A stretch of 64,000 nucleotides of DNA from Sinorhizobium saheli (GCF_001651875.1 NZ_LNQB01000102.1:1-64000), one strand, 5' to 3'. Counted from the first letter of the stretch, positions 52,224-62,351 are shown. Program-made: numbers and translations. The notes: generated from the letters alone by a model not told the origin.

Positions 52224-53171
52224 TCATCGCCGAGCCCCGCCGCGGCCGCGCGCGAGCCATCGAAGCCCTGCGGCAATCGCTATTCCAAGCAACGGCCAGA
52301 CCGCCCAGAATGTCCCTTCAAAGGAGAGGAGATTGACCGCGACGACGGTGGCTCCGGCGGCGCCCAGCAGCGCGAGGCCGCGATCGACCTGCGTCGTCCT
52401 CCTTATCCAAAAGAGCGTCGCGACCAGGGCGAAAGCAAGGAGCGGCCAGCGGGCCCAGAATACGCCATCCCAGGACAGGAGATTGATGGCGACGATCCCG
52501 GCCGCCACAAACCCGAGACTGCCGAAGACGCGGTTGCGTGCTCCGGCGGTCCCGGTCTTCGTCTCTTCGCCGACAGGCGCCCGGTCGTTGCCGGCACCTT
52601 GCCGACCCCACCCATCGGCAGGCCTCGCCGGCACCGCCTCGTCTTCCGCCGTGCCGATCCGGACAGCGTAGCCCGCGACGCCGCCTTCGATGTTCTTCAC
52701 CGCGAGCTGGCCCAGAAATTCGAAACCGACGGCCACCTTGTTGCGGACCTGGTCATAGACGGTGCTCGATATCACGATGCCGCCCGGGGGCGCCGAGGCC
52801 TGCAGCCGCGCCGCGACGTTGACGCCGTCGCCATAAATGTCGCTGCCGTCCGCGATAACGTCGCCAAGATTGATGCCGATGCGATAGAGCATCCGCGCCG
52901 CGCTCGGCCGGTCGGCGTTCAGTCCCGCCAGTTCGTTCTGCACGTCGATCGCCGCCCTCACGGCCTCGACGACGCTTGGAAACTCGGCGATCAGACCGTC
53001 GCCCCAGGTGTTGACCACGCGGCCGCCATACGCCTGGATAAGCCGCGCCATGGCATCTCGATGCCGCTTCAGAGTGGCGAGCGTTCCTTCCTCATCCGCT
53101 CCCATCAGGCGCGAATAGTCCTGAACGTCGGCGGAGAAAATTGTCGTCAGCTTGCGACGCATGTCTGACAT
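52224..53171 (-). CDS. Class III cyclase with duplicated 2-TM C-terminus
   Basis: 315 aa from ATG 53171 with GGAAGGAAC. Residues 1-175: cyclase domain, metal Asp in IFSADVQDYSRLMGADEEGT and WGDGLIAEFPSVVEAV, then YRIGINLGDVIADGSDIYGD and GVNVAARLQASAPPGGIVIS. After a linker, two 2-TM units repeat: INLLSWDGVFWARWPLLAFA and VNLLSFEGTFWAVWPLLGIA. The helices probably anchor or sense at the inner membrane, and the repeat is an internal duplication. cAMP/cGMP production is likely; substrate not decided. Confidence 0.85.
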   Translation of the reverse strand: MSDMRRKLTTIFSADVQDYSRLMGADEEGTLATLKRHRDAMARLIQAYGGRVVNTWGDGLIAEFPSVVEAVRAAIDVQNELAGLNADRPSAARMLYRIGINLGDVIADGSDIYGDGVNVAARLQASAPPGGIVISSTVYDQVRNKVAVGFEFLGQLAVKNIEGGVAGYAVRIGTAEDEAVPARPADGWGRQGAGNDRAPVGEETKTGTAGARNRVFGSLGFVAAGIVAINLLSWDGVFWARWPLLAFALVATLFWIRRTTQVDRGLALLGAAGATVVAVNLLSFEGTFWAVWPLLGIAIAAGLRWLARGRGGARR

Positions 53172-53404
53172 CAGTTCCTTCCTCGACCGGGCGCCATCTC
53201 CCGGCAGCGCACCACAAGTTGTTTCGTCGATCGGGCAAAGCATACAGGGTGCGGGCTCTCGCAGCGACCCCGCAACGGCAGGTTCCGGGCGAATGCCCGG
53301 ACAGCCGGTGCGCAAATCATTATCCTCGAACCGTCATCCTCCTTGCCGCCAAAGGGGGGCGCCGTGCTACCTGTAGCTACATCCCTCAGAAAAGGCTCTT
53401 TGTC

Positions 53405-54019
53405 ATGGCCGCCGATGACGCCACCGCCCGTTTCTATCGCGAGAATGCCGCAACCTATGCCAGTCGCGAGCGCAAGCCGCCGGCGACCCGGCTCGATCAG
53501 TTCCTGGCCGCGCTGAAGCCGGGCGCCGCGGTGCTCGAACTCGGCTGCGGCGGCGGCCAGGACAGCGCCTACATGATCTCCCGGGGTTTTGAGGTAACGC
53601 CGACCGACGCCTCGCCGGAACTGGCCGCCGAAGCCGCCCGCCTGCTTGATCGCCAAGTCGAAATCGTCCGCTGCGAAGAGCTCACCTGGAACGAGGCATT
53701 CGACGGCATCTGGGCCGAAGCATGCCTCTTGCACGTACCGCGCGCCGAGCTCGCCGGCGCACTCATCCGCATCCTTGCTGCGCTGAGGCCCGGCGGCAGG
53801 CTTCATGCCAGTTTCAAGGCTGGAACCGGAGAGGGCCGGGACGAGCTCGGCCGCTATTACAATTACCCGTCACGCGCCTGGCTCGCGCAGCAGTTCAACG
53901 ACACGGGCTGGGCCGGCGTCGAGGTGAGCGAAGCGGACGGCGGCGGTTATGACGGCAAGCCGACGCGCTGGCTGCATGTGGCAGCCGTGAAATCACGAAC
54001 GCGCGGGCTCCCTGCTTGA
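53405..54019 (+). CDS. SAM-dependent methyltransferase
   Basis: 204 aa from ATG 53405. SAM motif AAVLELGCGGGQDSAYMISR at about 42, acidic TPTDASPELAAEA, then VEIVRCEELTW, GIWAEACLLHVPRAELAGAL and LRPGGRLHASFKAGTGEGRD. This is the tellurite-resistance TehB-like/Methyltransf_25 style often seen in rhizobia. Soluble, stand-alone. Substrate unknown. Confidence 0.8.
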   Translation: MAADDATARFYRENAATYASRERKPPATRLDQFLAALKPGAAVLELGCGGGQDSAYMISRGFEVTPTDASPELAAEAARLLDRQVEIVRCEELTWNEAFDGIWAEACLLHVPRAELAGALIRILAALRPGGRLHASFKAGTGEGRDELGRYYNYPSRAWLAQQFNDTGWAGVEVSEADGGGYDGKPTRWLHVAAVKSRTRGLPA

Positions 54020-54087
54020 GGGAACTCAACCGCCGTTCCGCGGTTTGGGGCGTGTATCGCAAATGGCGATGACACTGGAGGTTTCAG

Positions 54088-54342
54088 ATGTTCAGAAAAA
54101 TGTTGGTTGCCGCCGCCATGTCCGCGGCTTGCGTGTCCCCGGCCTTTGCGCAGGCCGATATCGTTTGCGACCAGGCGGGCATGACCAAGCTCGAAACCGA
54201 CGTGGGCCAGATCACCGACTCGGGCCGGAAGGAAATGGCTGAGAAGGAACTCGCCATGGCCAAGGAAGCATTGGCGGCGAACGATCAGGCGAAATGCAAG
54301 AGCCACATGGAAAATGCCATGAAAGGCAAGGACCCGATGTAA
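54088..54342 (+). CDS. Small periplasmic protein
   Basis: 84 aa, ATG 54088 with GGAGG. Signal peptide FRKMLVAAAMSAACVSPAFA. Mature part of 60 residues is helical with two Cys (VCDQAGMTKLETDVGQI, AAKEALAANDQAKCKSHMEN pattern). Similar small exported proteins occur in many rhizobia; no function known. A stem-loop (AAGCCGG...CCGGCTT, near 54390) follows. Confidence 0.75.
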   Translation: MFRKMLVAAAMSAACVSPAFAQADIVCDQAGMTKLETDVGQITDSGRKEMAEKELAMAKEALAANDQAKCKSHMENAMKGKDPM

Positions 54343-54437
54343 TCGTTCGCGCGCCGGCTTTCGCGCAAATCTTTTCCTTCAGCACATATGAGAAAGCCGG
54401 AGCGCGAGCCCCGGCTTCCGTAAGATCTAGAGCATTT

Positions 54438-54540
54438 TGCAGCCAGGTGGAATCACCTGACGTCGCACAAATGCGGCAAGAATAAACAGGTAGAGCGGTG
54501 GCGCGAACGGATGTGAGCGCATCCCGCTCCAGGCAAAGAG
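54438..54540 (+). repeat. RIME-like repeat, copy 3
   Basis: Contains GGTGGAATCACCTGACGTCG, CAAATGCGGCAAGAATAAAC and GGTGGCGCGAACGGATGTGA, ending CCCGCTCCAGGC. Directly adjoins the ilvC 3'-end copy at 54543. Confidence 0.7.
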
Positions 54541-54542
54541 CC

Positions 54543-54664
54543 CTTAGTTCTTCGCCTTGTCGACCAGCTTGTTCTTGCCGATCCAAGGCATCATGGCGCG
54601 CAGCTTGGCGCCGACTTCCTCGATCTGGTGGGCGTCGTTGACGCGGCGGATGCCCTTGAAGCGG
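54543..54664 (-). repeat. 122-bp copy of the ilvC 3' end
   Basis: Identical to 55404-55525 (the last 40 codons and stop of ilvC) except for one base (AAGG versus AGGG in the middle). On its left it is followed by the repeat and hairpin that normally follow a gene; on its right the match stops abruptly after GAAGCGG. The two copies are direct repeats that enclose 739 bases with one foreign-looking gene. Confidence 0.9.
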
Positions 54665-54734
54665 CATCGCTTGTACTTGCGCACCCTGCGTACCATCTTA
54701 CAGTTGAGCATTACGCTTCTTGGATCGGAACGTC

Positions 54735-55355
54735 ATGGGAAGCTCGTCTCTGGAAAGTATCCTTGACAGCCTTAAAGAGTGGAACGACTTCAACACGCTT
54801 CGGCGCCTATTGACTGCTTATTTTTCTCCGCATCGCTCTGCGGAAGACATCGAAAACTACCGTCTTGGCAAAGGCCGAAAGACATTCAAAAGACTGCGGG
54901 ATGAAGTCGTCCCGGTCCTACACTTTTCTTTAGCAACGGGCTTCGACGGCAAAGTGAAGTTCTGCTTTTCCAATGATCCGCCCGACTGCTACTATCACGC
55001 GACTACCGACACCTCCCCGCGGGCGTTGGAAATAACGCGCGCGATGGCAACAGAACATCTGCACATTGCAAGGGAGTTGAACACCAAGGGCGCCTTTTCC
55101 CAAATCGTGAGGACGGAAGCAGTTTTGGAGTCCACGAGCAATGCCATATCGGAGCGCCTTAATAGGAAAGCAGCAAAGGCGTACGGGGATATCGAGTTGT
55201 TGATTGAGGCGCCGATCGGAGAGGACCGACTTCCGCCGGAGAGATGGGACAGGATTATTCCCGCGTTACGACAGCAAGCAAAAAGCACAGGCTTTCGCCA
55301 CGTGCATCTTATCGGCGCGCTGGCGCCGGAATGCAGATATTTTCAGCTCAAATAA
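54735..55355 (+). CDS. Unknown protein enclosed by ilvC 3'-end repeats
   Basis: 206 aa from ATG 54735; a TTG at 54720 adds five residues. No strong ribosome site for either. Soluble, mixed helix/strand: ESILDSLKEWNDFNTLRRLL, KTFKRLRDEVVPVLHFSLAT, AMATEHLHIARELNTKGAFS, AKAYGDIELLIEAPIGEDRL and a C-terminal strand CRYFQLK. I recognise no family. Codon use is less GC-rich than in the neighbours, so it is probably acquired. Opposite in direction to ilvC, with a shared terminator between them. Confidence 0.65.
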   Translation: MGSSSLESILDSLKEWNDFNTLRRLLTAYFSPHRSAEDIENYRLGKGRKTFKRLRDEVVPVLHFSLATGFDGKVKFCFSNDPPDCYYHATTDTSPRALEITRAMATEHLHIARELNTKGAFSQIVRTEAVLESTSNAISERLNRKAAKAYGDIELLIEAPIGEDRLPPERWDRIIPALRQQAKSTGFRHVHLIGALAPECRYFQLK

Positions 55356-55356
55356 G

Positions 55357-55395
55357 AAAGCCGAGGCGTCAACCCCGGCTCTCCCTTTTCTCGAT
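55357..55395. terminator. Two-way terminator between ilvC and the inserted gene
   Basis: Stem AGCCGAGG...CCCCGGCT, with TCTCCCTTTTC on the plus side and TTCTTATTT on the minus side. A related stem (AAGCCGG...CCCGGCTT) stands at about 54390 beyond the detached ilvC end, as if each ilvC end had its own terminator. Confidence 0.65.
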
Positions 55396-55404
55396 TGTTA
55401 GGTC

Positions 55405-56484
<1,080 letters not shown>

Positions 56485-57126
56485 TTACCCTTTCGTGCCG
56501 TAGAGCGTGAGGAAGGCGGCGACCGCCCCCTCCGCCCTGCGGCTGAAATCTTTCTTCATGTCCCCCGGCGCCTCGCCGAGCAGCATGCGCAAGTGCCAGT
56601 CGGAGACGACCAGCCCGTAAAGCGCGCCATAGGCCTCCTCCGCATCCTCGAAGGCAAGGAGCCCGGCCTTGCGCCCCGCTTCCAAGAGCGCCCCTGCCCG
56701 GCGTCCTATCTGCCGTCGACCTCGCTCCTGCAGCAGGTGGCCGAGCTTCGAGCCCTCGCGGCTCGCCTGGCCGATCGCCAGCCGGTTGAGCGCCAGCGAC
56801 ACGTCGCCGGCGAGGACCTCCAGGAGGTCCTTCGCGAAGGCGACAAGATGCGCCCCGAGGCTCGCGCCGTCCAGCGTTTCGGCCGTAACATCGAGCGTCC
56901 TGACCTTGCTCGCCTGAAAGGCGATCATGGCCGAAAGCAGCCCGTCGCGATCACCGAACCACTTGTAGAGGCTTTCCTTGGAGCAATTGGCCGCGCGCGC
57001 GACGCCGGCCGTCGTCAACGCCTTCTCGCCGCCGTCGACGAGCAGGCGCAATGCCTGTTCGAGCACGGCCCGCTGACGCTCCGTCAGTCCCTCCCCGGCA
57101 TTCGCCTCCTTCATCGCGGCATTCAT
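56485..57126 (-). CDS. TetR-family regulator
   Basis: 213 aa from ATG 57126 with GAGGCG. HTH: TERQRAVLEQALRLLVDGGE, then VARAANCSKESLYKWFGDRD, a standard TetR head; the remainder fits the ligand/dimer domain (LGHLLQERGRRQIGRRAGAL). Lies 61 bases after ilvC's start side in the same direction, but no link to branched-chain synthesis is visible. Its upstream region holds an inverted RIME-like repeat. Confidence 0.8.
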   Translation of the reverse strand: MNAAMKEANAGEGLTERQRAVLEQALRLLVDGGEKALTTAGVARAANCSKESLYKWFGDRDGLLSAMIAFQASKVRTLDVTAETLDGASLGAHLVAFAKDLLEVLAGDVSLALNRLAIGQASREGSKLGHLLQERGRRQIGRRAGALLEAGRKAGLLAFEDAEEAYGALYGLVVSDWHLRMLLGEAPGDMKKDFSRRAEGAVAAFLTLYGTKG

Positions 57127-57132
57127 CCGCAC

Positions 57133-57233
57133 GTCGCCTCGCTGCGCTAGAGCCGAATGCGCTGGGTTCGCGCAACCGCTCCATCTGCTTGTTTTGCCGC
57201 ATTTGCGCGGCATCAGGTGATTCCACCCTTACC
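57133..57233 (-). repeat. RIME-like repeat, copy 4 (inverted)
   Basis: Reverse strand reads GGTGGAATCACCTGATGCCG, CAAATGCGGCAAAACAAGC and GAGCGGTTGCGCGAACCCAG. Sits just before the TetR gene, so it lies in that gene's 5' region, possibly the leader. Confidence 0.65.
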
Positions 57234-57333
57234 GAAAATGCCATAGTACCGTACGGTACGGTTCGCAACGTTCTAGTGAAGCACCACGGAAGCGTCAAGA
57301 CGATTCTGGCAAAGGGGCGAAATTTCGGCGTGC

Positions 57334-58182
57334 CTACTTCCAGCCGCGGACCGTCTCCTCCACGAAGGCCGCAACCGCAGCCACGCTCGGCACGCGCGCC
57401 CGTTCTGGATGGATCATCAGGAAAACCGGCCGTTCGGCGGTCGCCGCGGGCGCATCGACCGGTTCGAAGCGCGGATCGCGCAAGGCGGAAACTTCGGGCA
57501 GCATCACCTCCGCGCCGAGCGACAACGCCGCCTCGGTCAGGATCTCCAGCCTGTCGGCCGTCAGCGCCACGCGTGCCTCCGGCCGCGCCCGCTCCAGCGC
57601 CTGCATTTCCGGCACATGGGCGAGCGCCGGACCATAACGCACGACCGGGCACGCGCCCGCACCCTGCCCCTTCGGGCGGAACAGCCGGAAGCGGATGGCG
57701 CCCAGGCTCTTCATCCGGACCGAATCCTCAGCCGTGCGCGCCATGCGGATGGCGATGTCGGCCTCGCGCCGTTCGATGCTCAGCACCTGATTGTCGGCGG
57801 CCAGATCGACGGTGAGGCCCGGATGCCGGCGCTCGAGCTTCGCAAGCGCCGGCGCGAGGATGGCGCTCAGCACGAAGCCGACGCTCGTCACGCGCACCTC
57901 CCCCTTCAGTTCTGCCGTCCGCCGCTGCAAGGTCGCGAGCGAGAGCGACGCCTCCTCCGAGATGGTTCTCAGCCGGTCGACGACCGGTGCGAGGACGAGT
58001 GTCGGCATCAAGCGTCCGTCGATGCGGTCGAAGAGCCGCGCCCCGACCCACCGCTCAAGTGCTGCCAGCCTGCGCGAAACCGTTGTCTGGTCGACGCCGA
58101 GCGAACGCGCGGCATGGCTGAGCGTTGTGCCGCGCACGAGATGATCCAGCAGTTCGAGATCCGCCCATCGACCTGTATCCAT
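57334..58182 (-). CDS. LysR-family regulator
   Basis: 282 aa from ATG 58182 with GGAGGC. HTH: WADLELLDHLVRGTTLSHAA, RSLGVDQTTVSRRLAALERW, typical LysR; then a periplasmic-binding-type effector domain (EVRVTSVGFVLSAILAPALA; LTVDLAADNQVLSIERREAD). Divergent from the isochorismatase gene, a frequent regulator-target layout. The likely target is that gene plus itself, through the 106-base spacer. Confidence 0.85.
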   Translation of the reverse strand: MDTGRWADLELLDHLVRGTTLSHAARSLGVDQTTVSRRLAALERWVGARLFDRIDGRLMPTLVLAPVVDRLRTISEEASLSLATLQRRTAELKGEVRVTSVGFVLSAILAPALAKLERRHPGLTVDLAADNQVLSIERREADIAIRMARTAEDSVRMKSLGAIRFRLFRPKGQGAGACPVVRYGPALAHVPEMQALERARPEARVALTADRLEILTEAALSLGAEVMLPEVSALRDPRFEPVDAPAATAERPVFLMIHPERARVPSVAAVAAFVEETVRGWK

Positions 58183-58288
58183 GCAGATTTGCCTCCGATA
58201 ACTTCGGATCACTCTGCATCCGCGCGACCTGTAAGATCAAGCCCATCAGCATCCCTCAAGTCCACATCGACAATCTAGGAGCCTGCCA

Positions 58289-58915
58289 ATGTCAAACTCC
58301 CCAGCCGCCCTTTCCACCTCCGCCCCCGCAACGCTCTTCACGCTCGCCGGCATCGAGCCCGCCCCGGCACCCCTCGCCGAGGCGGTGCTGGTCCTGATCG
58401 ACTACCAGAACGAATATCTCGCCGGCCCGCTCGCACTCGTCGATGCCGAGGCCGCGGTCGGGCGCGCCGGTACCCTGCTTTCCGCCGCCCGGGCAGCCGG
58501 AGCGAGGATCATCCATGTCGCCCACAAGGGTCGCGCGGGCGGGCTTTTCGATCGTGCCGCCGAAGGGGGCGCCTTCATCGACGCGGTGAAGCCCCTTGAT
58601 GCCGAAGGGATCGTCGAAAAGCCACGACCGAACGCCTTCTCCGGCACCACCCTTGCCGACCTTGTCGGCCCGGCGGGTACCAAGATCGCCATCGCCGGCT
58701 TCATGACCCATAATTGCGTCTCCTCGACCGCGCGCGCCGCGCTCGATCTCGGCTACGAGATAACCGTCGCCGCGGATGCCTGCGCAACCCGCGACCTGCC
58801 CTCACCCGGCGGCATCGTCCCTGCACGCGACCTGCACAGGGCCGAACTCGCCGCCCTTGCCGACCGTCATGCCTGTGTGGCGGACGTAGCGAGGCTTATC
58901 GACGCGCGCGCCTGA
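58289..58915 (+). CDS. Isochorismatase-family hydrolase
   Basis: 208 aa, ATG 58289 with AGGAG. Catalytic Asp in [13 protein letters not shown], Lys in [14 protein letters not shown], cis-peptide and nucleophile Cys in [20 protein letters not shown]. Members hydrolyse amides (nicotinamidase, carbamoylase types) or vinyl ethers; the real substrate is not shown. A 20-residue Ser/Ala-rich start precedes the domain. Probably controlled by the divergent LysR gene. Confidence 0.85.
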   Translation: MSNSPAALSTSAPATLFTLAGIEPAPAPLAEAVLVLIDYQNEYLAGPLALVDAEAAVGRAGTLLSAARAAGARIIHVAHKGRAGGLFDRAAEGGAFIDAVKPLDAEGIVEKPRPNAFSGTTLADLVGPAGTKIAIAGFMTHNCVSSTARAALDLGYEITVAADACATRDLPSPGGIVPARDLHRAELAALADRHACVADVARLIDARA

Positions 58916-59119
58916 GCGCATTCGCGAGATCGGCGTGCCATGGCAATCGGCCCATGAGCCCGACGTTCCGGTGTCGCTCATCGTGGAGGCGCTGGTCGGT
59001 TCCGCAATCGACGCTGCGATCGGCGTCGTGGCCGGTCTCGCGACCGGCTACGTCGCTTGGCTCGTCGGCATGCCTTTCGCCTTGACGGCTCTTCGGGCGA
59101 CTTGCCGGCCCGCTGCGCC

Positions 59120-59719
59120 TCACGGCCTCCAGCCGGCCGTGGCGCGGGGCGCGCGCTGGAGCGCCGCCACCCCTTGGATCAGTTCCCAGCGGCGGCCGTT
59201 TGACTGCGACTGGCGTGCGAAATAGGCATAGGGCGTGCGCGACCAGTCCCTGACGGCATTGGTCAGATTGTCGAGCACGAGGTCGCCTTCGCTGGTGCGA
59301 ACGGTGAGCACCGTATGGCCGTCGCCGCGATAGCGGGCAACCGTCAGCAGCAATGCGGAGGACGGCCATCCGCGCTTCATCAGCTCACGCTTCTTCAGGA
59401 TCGCGAAATCCTCGCAGTCCCCGTAATTCGCCGGCACGCGCCAATCGTCGTCCTTGCCGACATTGGCACGGTCGCTGCGTTCCCTGATGCGGTTGTTCAC
59501 CGCGCTGTTGACCTGCTTGAGCTCGCTGGCCTTGGCCGGGTCGAGAGCCACGACCGTGTTTCCGCCTGTGCGACACAGGCTCGATTCGCGCGCGCAGAAC
59601 GGGAGGAAGGCAGGCGGCGGAAATGCCTTGCCTGCAGTCCTCATGGTTGTACCGGCTTCTGCCACGCCTGGAACGGCAATTAGCAGCATAACTATGCTCT
59701 TCGCGATGAAGCGATTCAT
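59120..59719 (-). CDS. BTLCP transglutaminase-like cysteine protease
   Basis: 199 aa from ATG 59719 with GGGGGA. Signal peptide [20 protein letters not shown]. The domain has the catalytic triad of bacterial transglutaminase-like cysteine proteinases: Cys in [17 protein letters not shown], His in [13 protein letters not shown], Asp in [13 protein letters not shown]. Relatives include LapG, which cuts adhesins in the periplasm. No LapD-like partner is seen. The gene is divergent from the repeat protein at 59916, and cleavage of that protein is a hypothesis. Confidence 0.85.
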   Translation of the reverse strand: MNRFIAKSIVMLLIAVPGVAEAGTTMRTAGKAFPPPAFLPFCARESSLCRTGGNTVVALDPAKASELKQVNSAVNNRIRERSDRANVGKDDDWRVPANYGDCEDFAILKKRELMKRGWPSSALLLTVARYRGDGHTVLTVRTSEGDLVLDNLTNAVRDWSRTPYAYFARQSQSNGRRWELIQGVAALQRAPRATAGWRP

Positions 59720-59915
59720 AAGCGATCCCCCTACGACGGGCACAAAGCCCCCAAGTCCGGCGTAGAGAATAGTCCATAAGGATTAATCAGGCGCTGATTA
59801 GCCCGAAATAGGGCAATGTTGGGGCACAACTACTAATATTTCGTAAATTGACCCCCACGGGATTTAAGCAAATCATCTAATCATTTCTCGAGTTTTTGTT
59901 GCGTTGGAGTAAGAA

Positions 59916-62162
59916 ATGCGAAGAATTAGTACATCCCTACTTAAAACATTTTTCCTCCTCTCCACCGCATCGATAGCTTCTGTGATCGTCACGACGGACG
60001 CGAATGCAGTAGAGCGCCGGGTAATGACTGCCGCGCAATGCAGTTCTCTGACGGAAGACAACTTTGCAGCGTGCTGCGTTGCAATAAATCGTATGACAAT
60101 TCTTACGCCGGCGCAGATCAAAATGTGTCCCCCGCTTTCGACGGCAGCGATTGGCACAAACACCGCCCGAAACGACCGCAGCGACTCACTCGGGCCTCGC
60201 ACAGGCAAGAAAGGCGGCCAGGGCAAGAGCAATGGCGGCGGCATGGCGCCCCCTCCGGATTATGATGATGACGACAACGGCGGCTCCGGCAGCGGTGGCT
60301 CCGGCGGCTCCGGTGGCAGTGGCTCAGGCGGCGGCGACGATGGCGGCTCCGGCGGCGGCGACGATGGCGGCTCCGGCGGCGGCGACGATGGCGGCTCCGG
60401 CGGCGGCGACGATGGCGGGTCAGGCGGCGGCGACGACGGCGGTTCAGGCGGCGGCGACGACGGCGGCTCCGGCGGCGGTGACGATGGCGGCTCCGGCGGC
60501 GGCGACGATGGCGGCTCCGGCGGCGGCGACGATGGCGGCTCCGGCGGCGGCGACGATGGCGGCTCCGGCGGCGGCGACGATGGCGGCTCCGGCGGCGGCG
60601 ACGATGGCGGCTCCGGCGGCGGCGACGATGGCGGCTCCGGCGGCGGCGACGATGGCGGCTCCGGCGGCGGCGACGATGGCGGCTCCGGCGGCGGCGACGA
60701 TGGCGGCTCCGGCGGCGGCGACGATGGCGGCTCCGGCGGCGGCGACGATGGCGGCTCCGGCGGCGGCGACGATGGCGGCTCCGGCGGCGGCGACGATGGC
60801 GGCTCCGGCGGCGGCGACGATGGCGGCTCCGGCGGCGGCGACGATGGCGGCTCCGGCGGCGGCGACGATGGCGGCTCCGGCGGCGGCGACGATGGCGGCT
60901 CCGGCGGCGGCGACGATGGCGGGTCAGGCGGCGGCGACGACGGCGGTTCAGGCGGCGGCGACGACGGCGGCTCCGGCGGCGGTGACGATGGCGGCTCCGG
61001 CGGCGGCGACGATGGCGGCTCCGGCGGCGGCGACGATGGCGGCTCCGGCGGCGGCGACGATGGCGGCTCCGGCGGCGGCGACGACGGCGGCTCCGGCGGC
61101 GGCGACGACGGCGGCTCCGGCGGCGGCGACGACGGCGGCTCCGGCGGCGGCAACGACGGCGGCTCCGGCGGCGGCGACGATGGCGGCTCAGGCGGCGGCG
61201 ACGATGGCGGCTCCGGCGGCGGCGACGACGGTGGCTCCGGCGGTGGTGACAACGGTGGCTCCAAGGGCGACGACCACGGCTCCAAGGGCGACGACCACGG
61301 CTCCAAGGGCGACGATCATGGCTCCAAGGGCGATGATCATGGCTCCAAGGGCGATGACCACGGTTCCAAGGGGGACGATGGCGGCTCCAAAGGCGGCGAC
61401 CGCGGCTCCAAGGGCGGCGGTAAAGGCGGCTCAAAGGGCGGGGACAACGGCTCCAAGGGCGACGATGGCGGCTCCAAAGGCGGCGACCGCGGCTCCAAGG
61501 GCGGCGGTAAAGGCGGCTCAAAGGGCGGGGACAACGGCTCCAAGGGCGACGATGGCGGCTCCAAGGGTGGCGATCGCGGCTCCAAGGGCGACGGTAAAGG
61601 CGGCTCAAAGGGCGGGGACAACGGCTCCAAGGGCGACGATGGTGGCTCCAAAGGCGGCGACCGCGGCTCCAAGGGCGGCGGTAAAGGCGGCTCAAAGGGC
61701 GGGGACAACGGCTCCAAGGGCGACGATGGCGGCTCCAAAGGCGGCGACCGCGGCTCCAAGGGCGACGATGGCGGCTCCAAGGGTGGCGACCGCGGCTCCA
61801 AGGGCGGCGGTAAAGGCGGCTCAAAGGGCGGGGACAACGGCTCCAAGGGCGACGATGGCGGCTCCAAAGGCGGCGACCGCGGCTCCAAGGGCGGCGGTAA
61901 AGGCGGCTCAAAGGGCGGGGACAACGGCTCCAAGGGGGACGATGGTGGCTCCAAGGGGGACGATGGCGCCTCCAAGGGCGGAGATAACAGCGGCTCCAAC
62001 GGCGGCGACCGAGGCTCCCAAGGTGGCGACAACGGCGGAGCGACCGGCGGGGGCGGCGAGTCGAAGGACGGCAAGGCTGGCGAAAATGCCAACAACGGCC
62101 GCGGCAATGGCGGCGGCGACGGGACGCCTGGCAACACTGATAAGAGCGATAATGACCGTTGA
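59916..62162 (+). CDS. Exported giant Gly/Asp/Ser repeat protein
   Basis: 748 aa. Signal peptide at 1-31 (ISTSLLKTFFLLSTASIASV). A short domain (32-75) has three Cys (AAQCSSL, FAACCVA, KMCPP). Then about 38 copies of an 8-residue unit GGGDDGGS (24 bp), about six of KGDDHGS (21 bp), and a block of alternating KGDDGGS, KGGDRGS, KGGGKGGS, KGGDNGS units. Early repeats are acidic, later ones rich in Lys. Asp/Gly density suggests Ca binding or a flexible, hydrated surface polymer, but the RTX nonapeptide is not present. All is inference beyond export. Confidence 0.75.
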   Translation: MRRISTSLLKTFFLLSTASIASVIVTTDANAVERRVMTAAQCSSLTEDNFAACCVAINRMTILTPAQIKMCPPLSTAAIGTNTARNDRSDSLGPRTGKKGGQGKSNGGGMAPPPDYDDDDNGGSGSGGSGGSGGSGSGGGDDGGSGGGDDGGSGGGDDGGSGGGDDGGSGGGDDGGSGGGDDGGSGGGDDGGSGGGDDGGSGGGDDGGSGGGDDGGSGGGDDGGSGGGDDGGSGGGDDGGSGGGDDGGSGGGDDGGSGGGDDGGSGGGDDGGSGGGDDGGSGGGDDGGSGGGDDGGSGGGDDGGSGGGDDGGSGGGDDGGSGGGDDGGSGGGDDGGSGGGDDGGSGGGDDGGSGGGDDGGSGGGDDGGSGGGDDGGSGGGDDGGSGGGDDGGSGGGDDGGSGGGDDGGSGGGNDGGSGGGDDGGSGGGDDGGSGGGDDGGSGGGDNGGSKGDDHGSKGDDHGSKGDDHGSKGDDHGSKGDDHGSKGDDGGSKGGDRGSKGGGKGGSKGGDNGSKGDDGGSKGGDRGSKGGGKGGSKGGDNGSKGDDGGSKGGDRGSKGDGKGGSKGGDNGSKGDDGGSKGGDRGSKGGGKGGSKGGDNGSKGDDGGSKGGDRGSKGDDGGSKGGDRGSKGGGKGGSKGGDNGSKGDDGGSKGGDRGSKGGGKGGSKGGDNGSKGDDGGSKGDDGASKGGDNSGSNGGDRGSQGGDNGGATGGGGESKDGKAGENANNGRGNGGGDGTPGNTDKSDNDR
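60334..61256 (+). repeat. 24-bp tandem array with 504-bp higher-order duplication
   Basis: Unit GGCGGCGGCGACGATGGC then GGCTCC. A block of unusual variants (GGGTCA, then GACGACGGCGGTTCA, then a GGTGAC unit) occurs at 60417-60485 and again at 60921-60989, exactly 504 bp (21 units) later, so a 21-unit piece was duplicated as a whole. Confidence 0.85.
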
Positions 62163-62351
62163 CGTCTGTGCGGTCGCCTGATCCGCGCGGCTCGGAGTGC
62201 GACGAAAGGCGGGCAGGCCGTGTGTCGCATTCCGTCTCGAATGCCTGACCAGGGAAACTCCGGGTGAGCCGAAGTCATCGGGAAGCGCAGTCGAGATGCC
62301 GGGAAGCGACAAGCCAGGCTGCTTATCCGGCAAGATCAACGGCAATTTCCA

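Noticed and set aside
54212-54667. Minus frame over the detached ilvC end
   Set aside because: It is a frame-shifted reading of the 122-bp duplicate, not a gene.
58971-59225. Plus-strand frame with a Gly-rich helix ([20 protein letters not shown])
   Set aside because: It looks partly protein-like but overlaps the protease gene end convergently, its start has no ribosome site and its second half is clearly the shadow of the protease.
60118-62278. Very long open frames on the minus strand and in other plus frames over the repeat array (for example Pro/Ser-rich or Arg-rich proteins)
   Set aside because: The 24-bp and 21-bp units contain no stop in several frames, so long frames arise automatically. 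Only the frame at 59916 has a signal peptide, a non-repeat head and a proper start.
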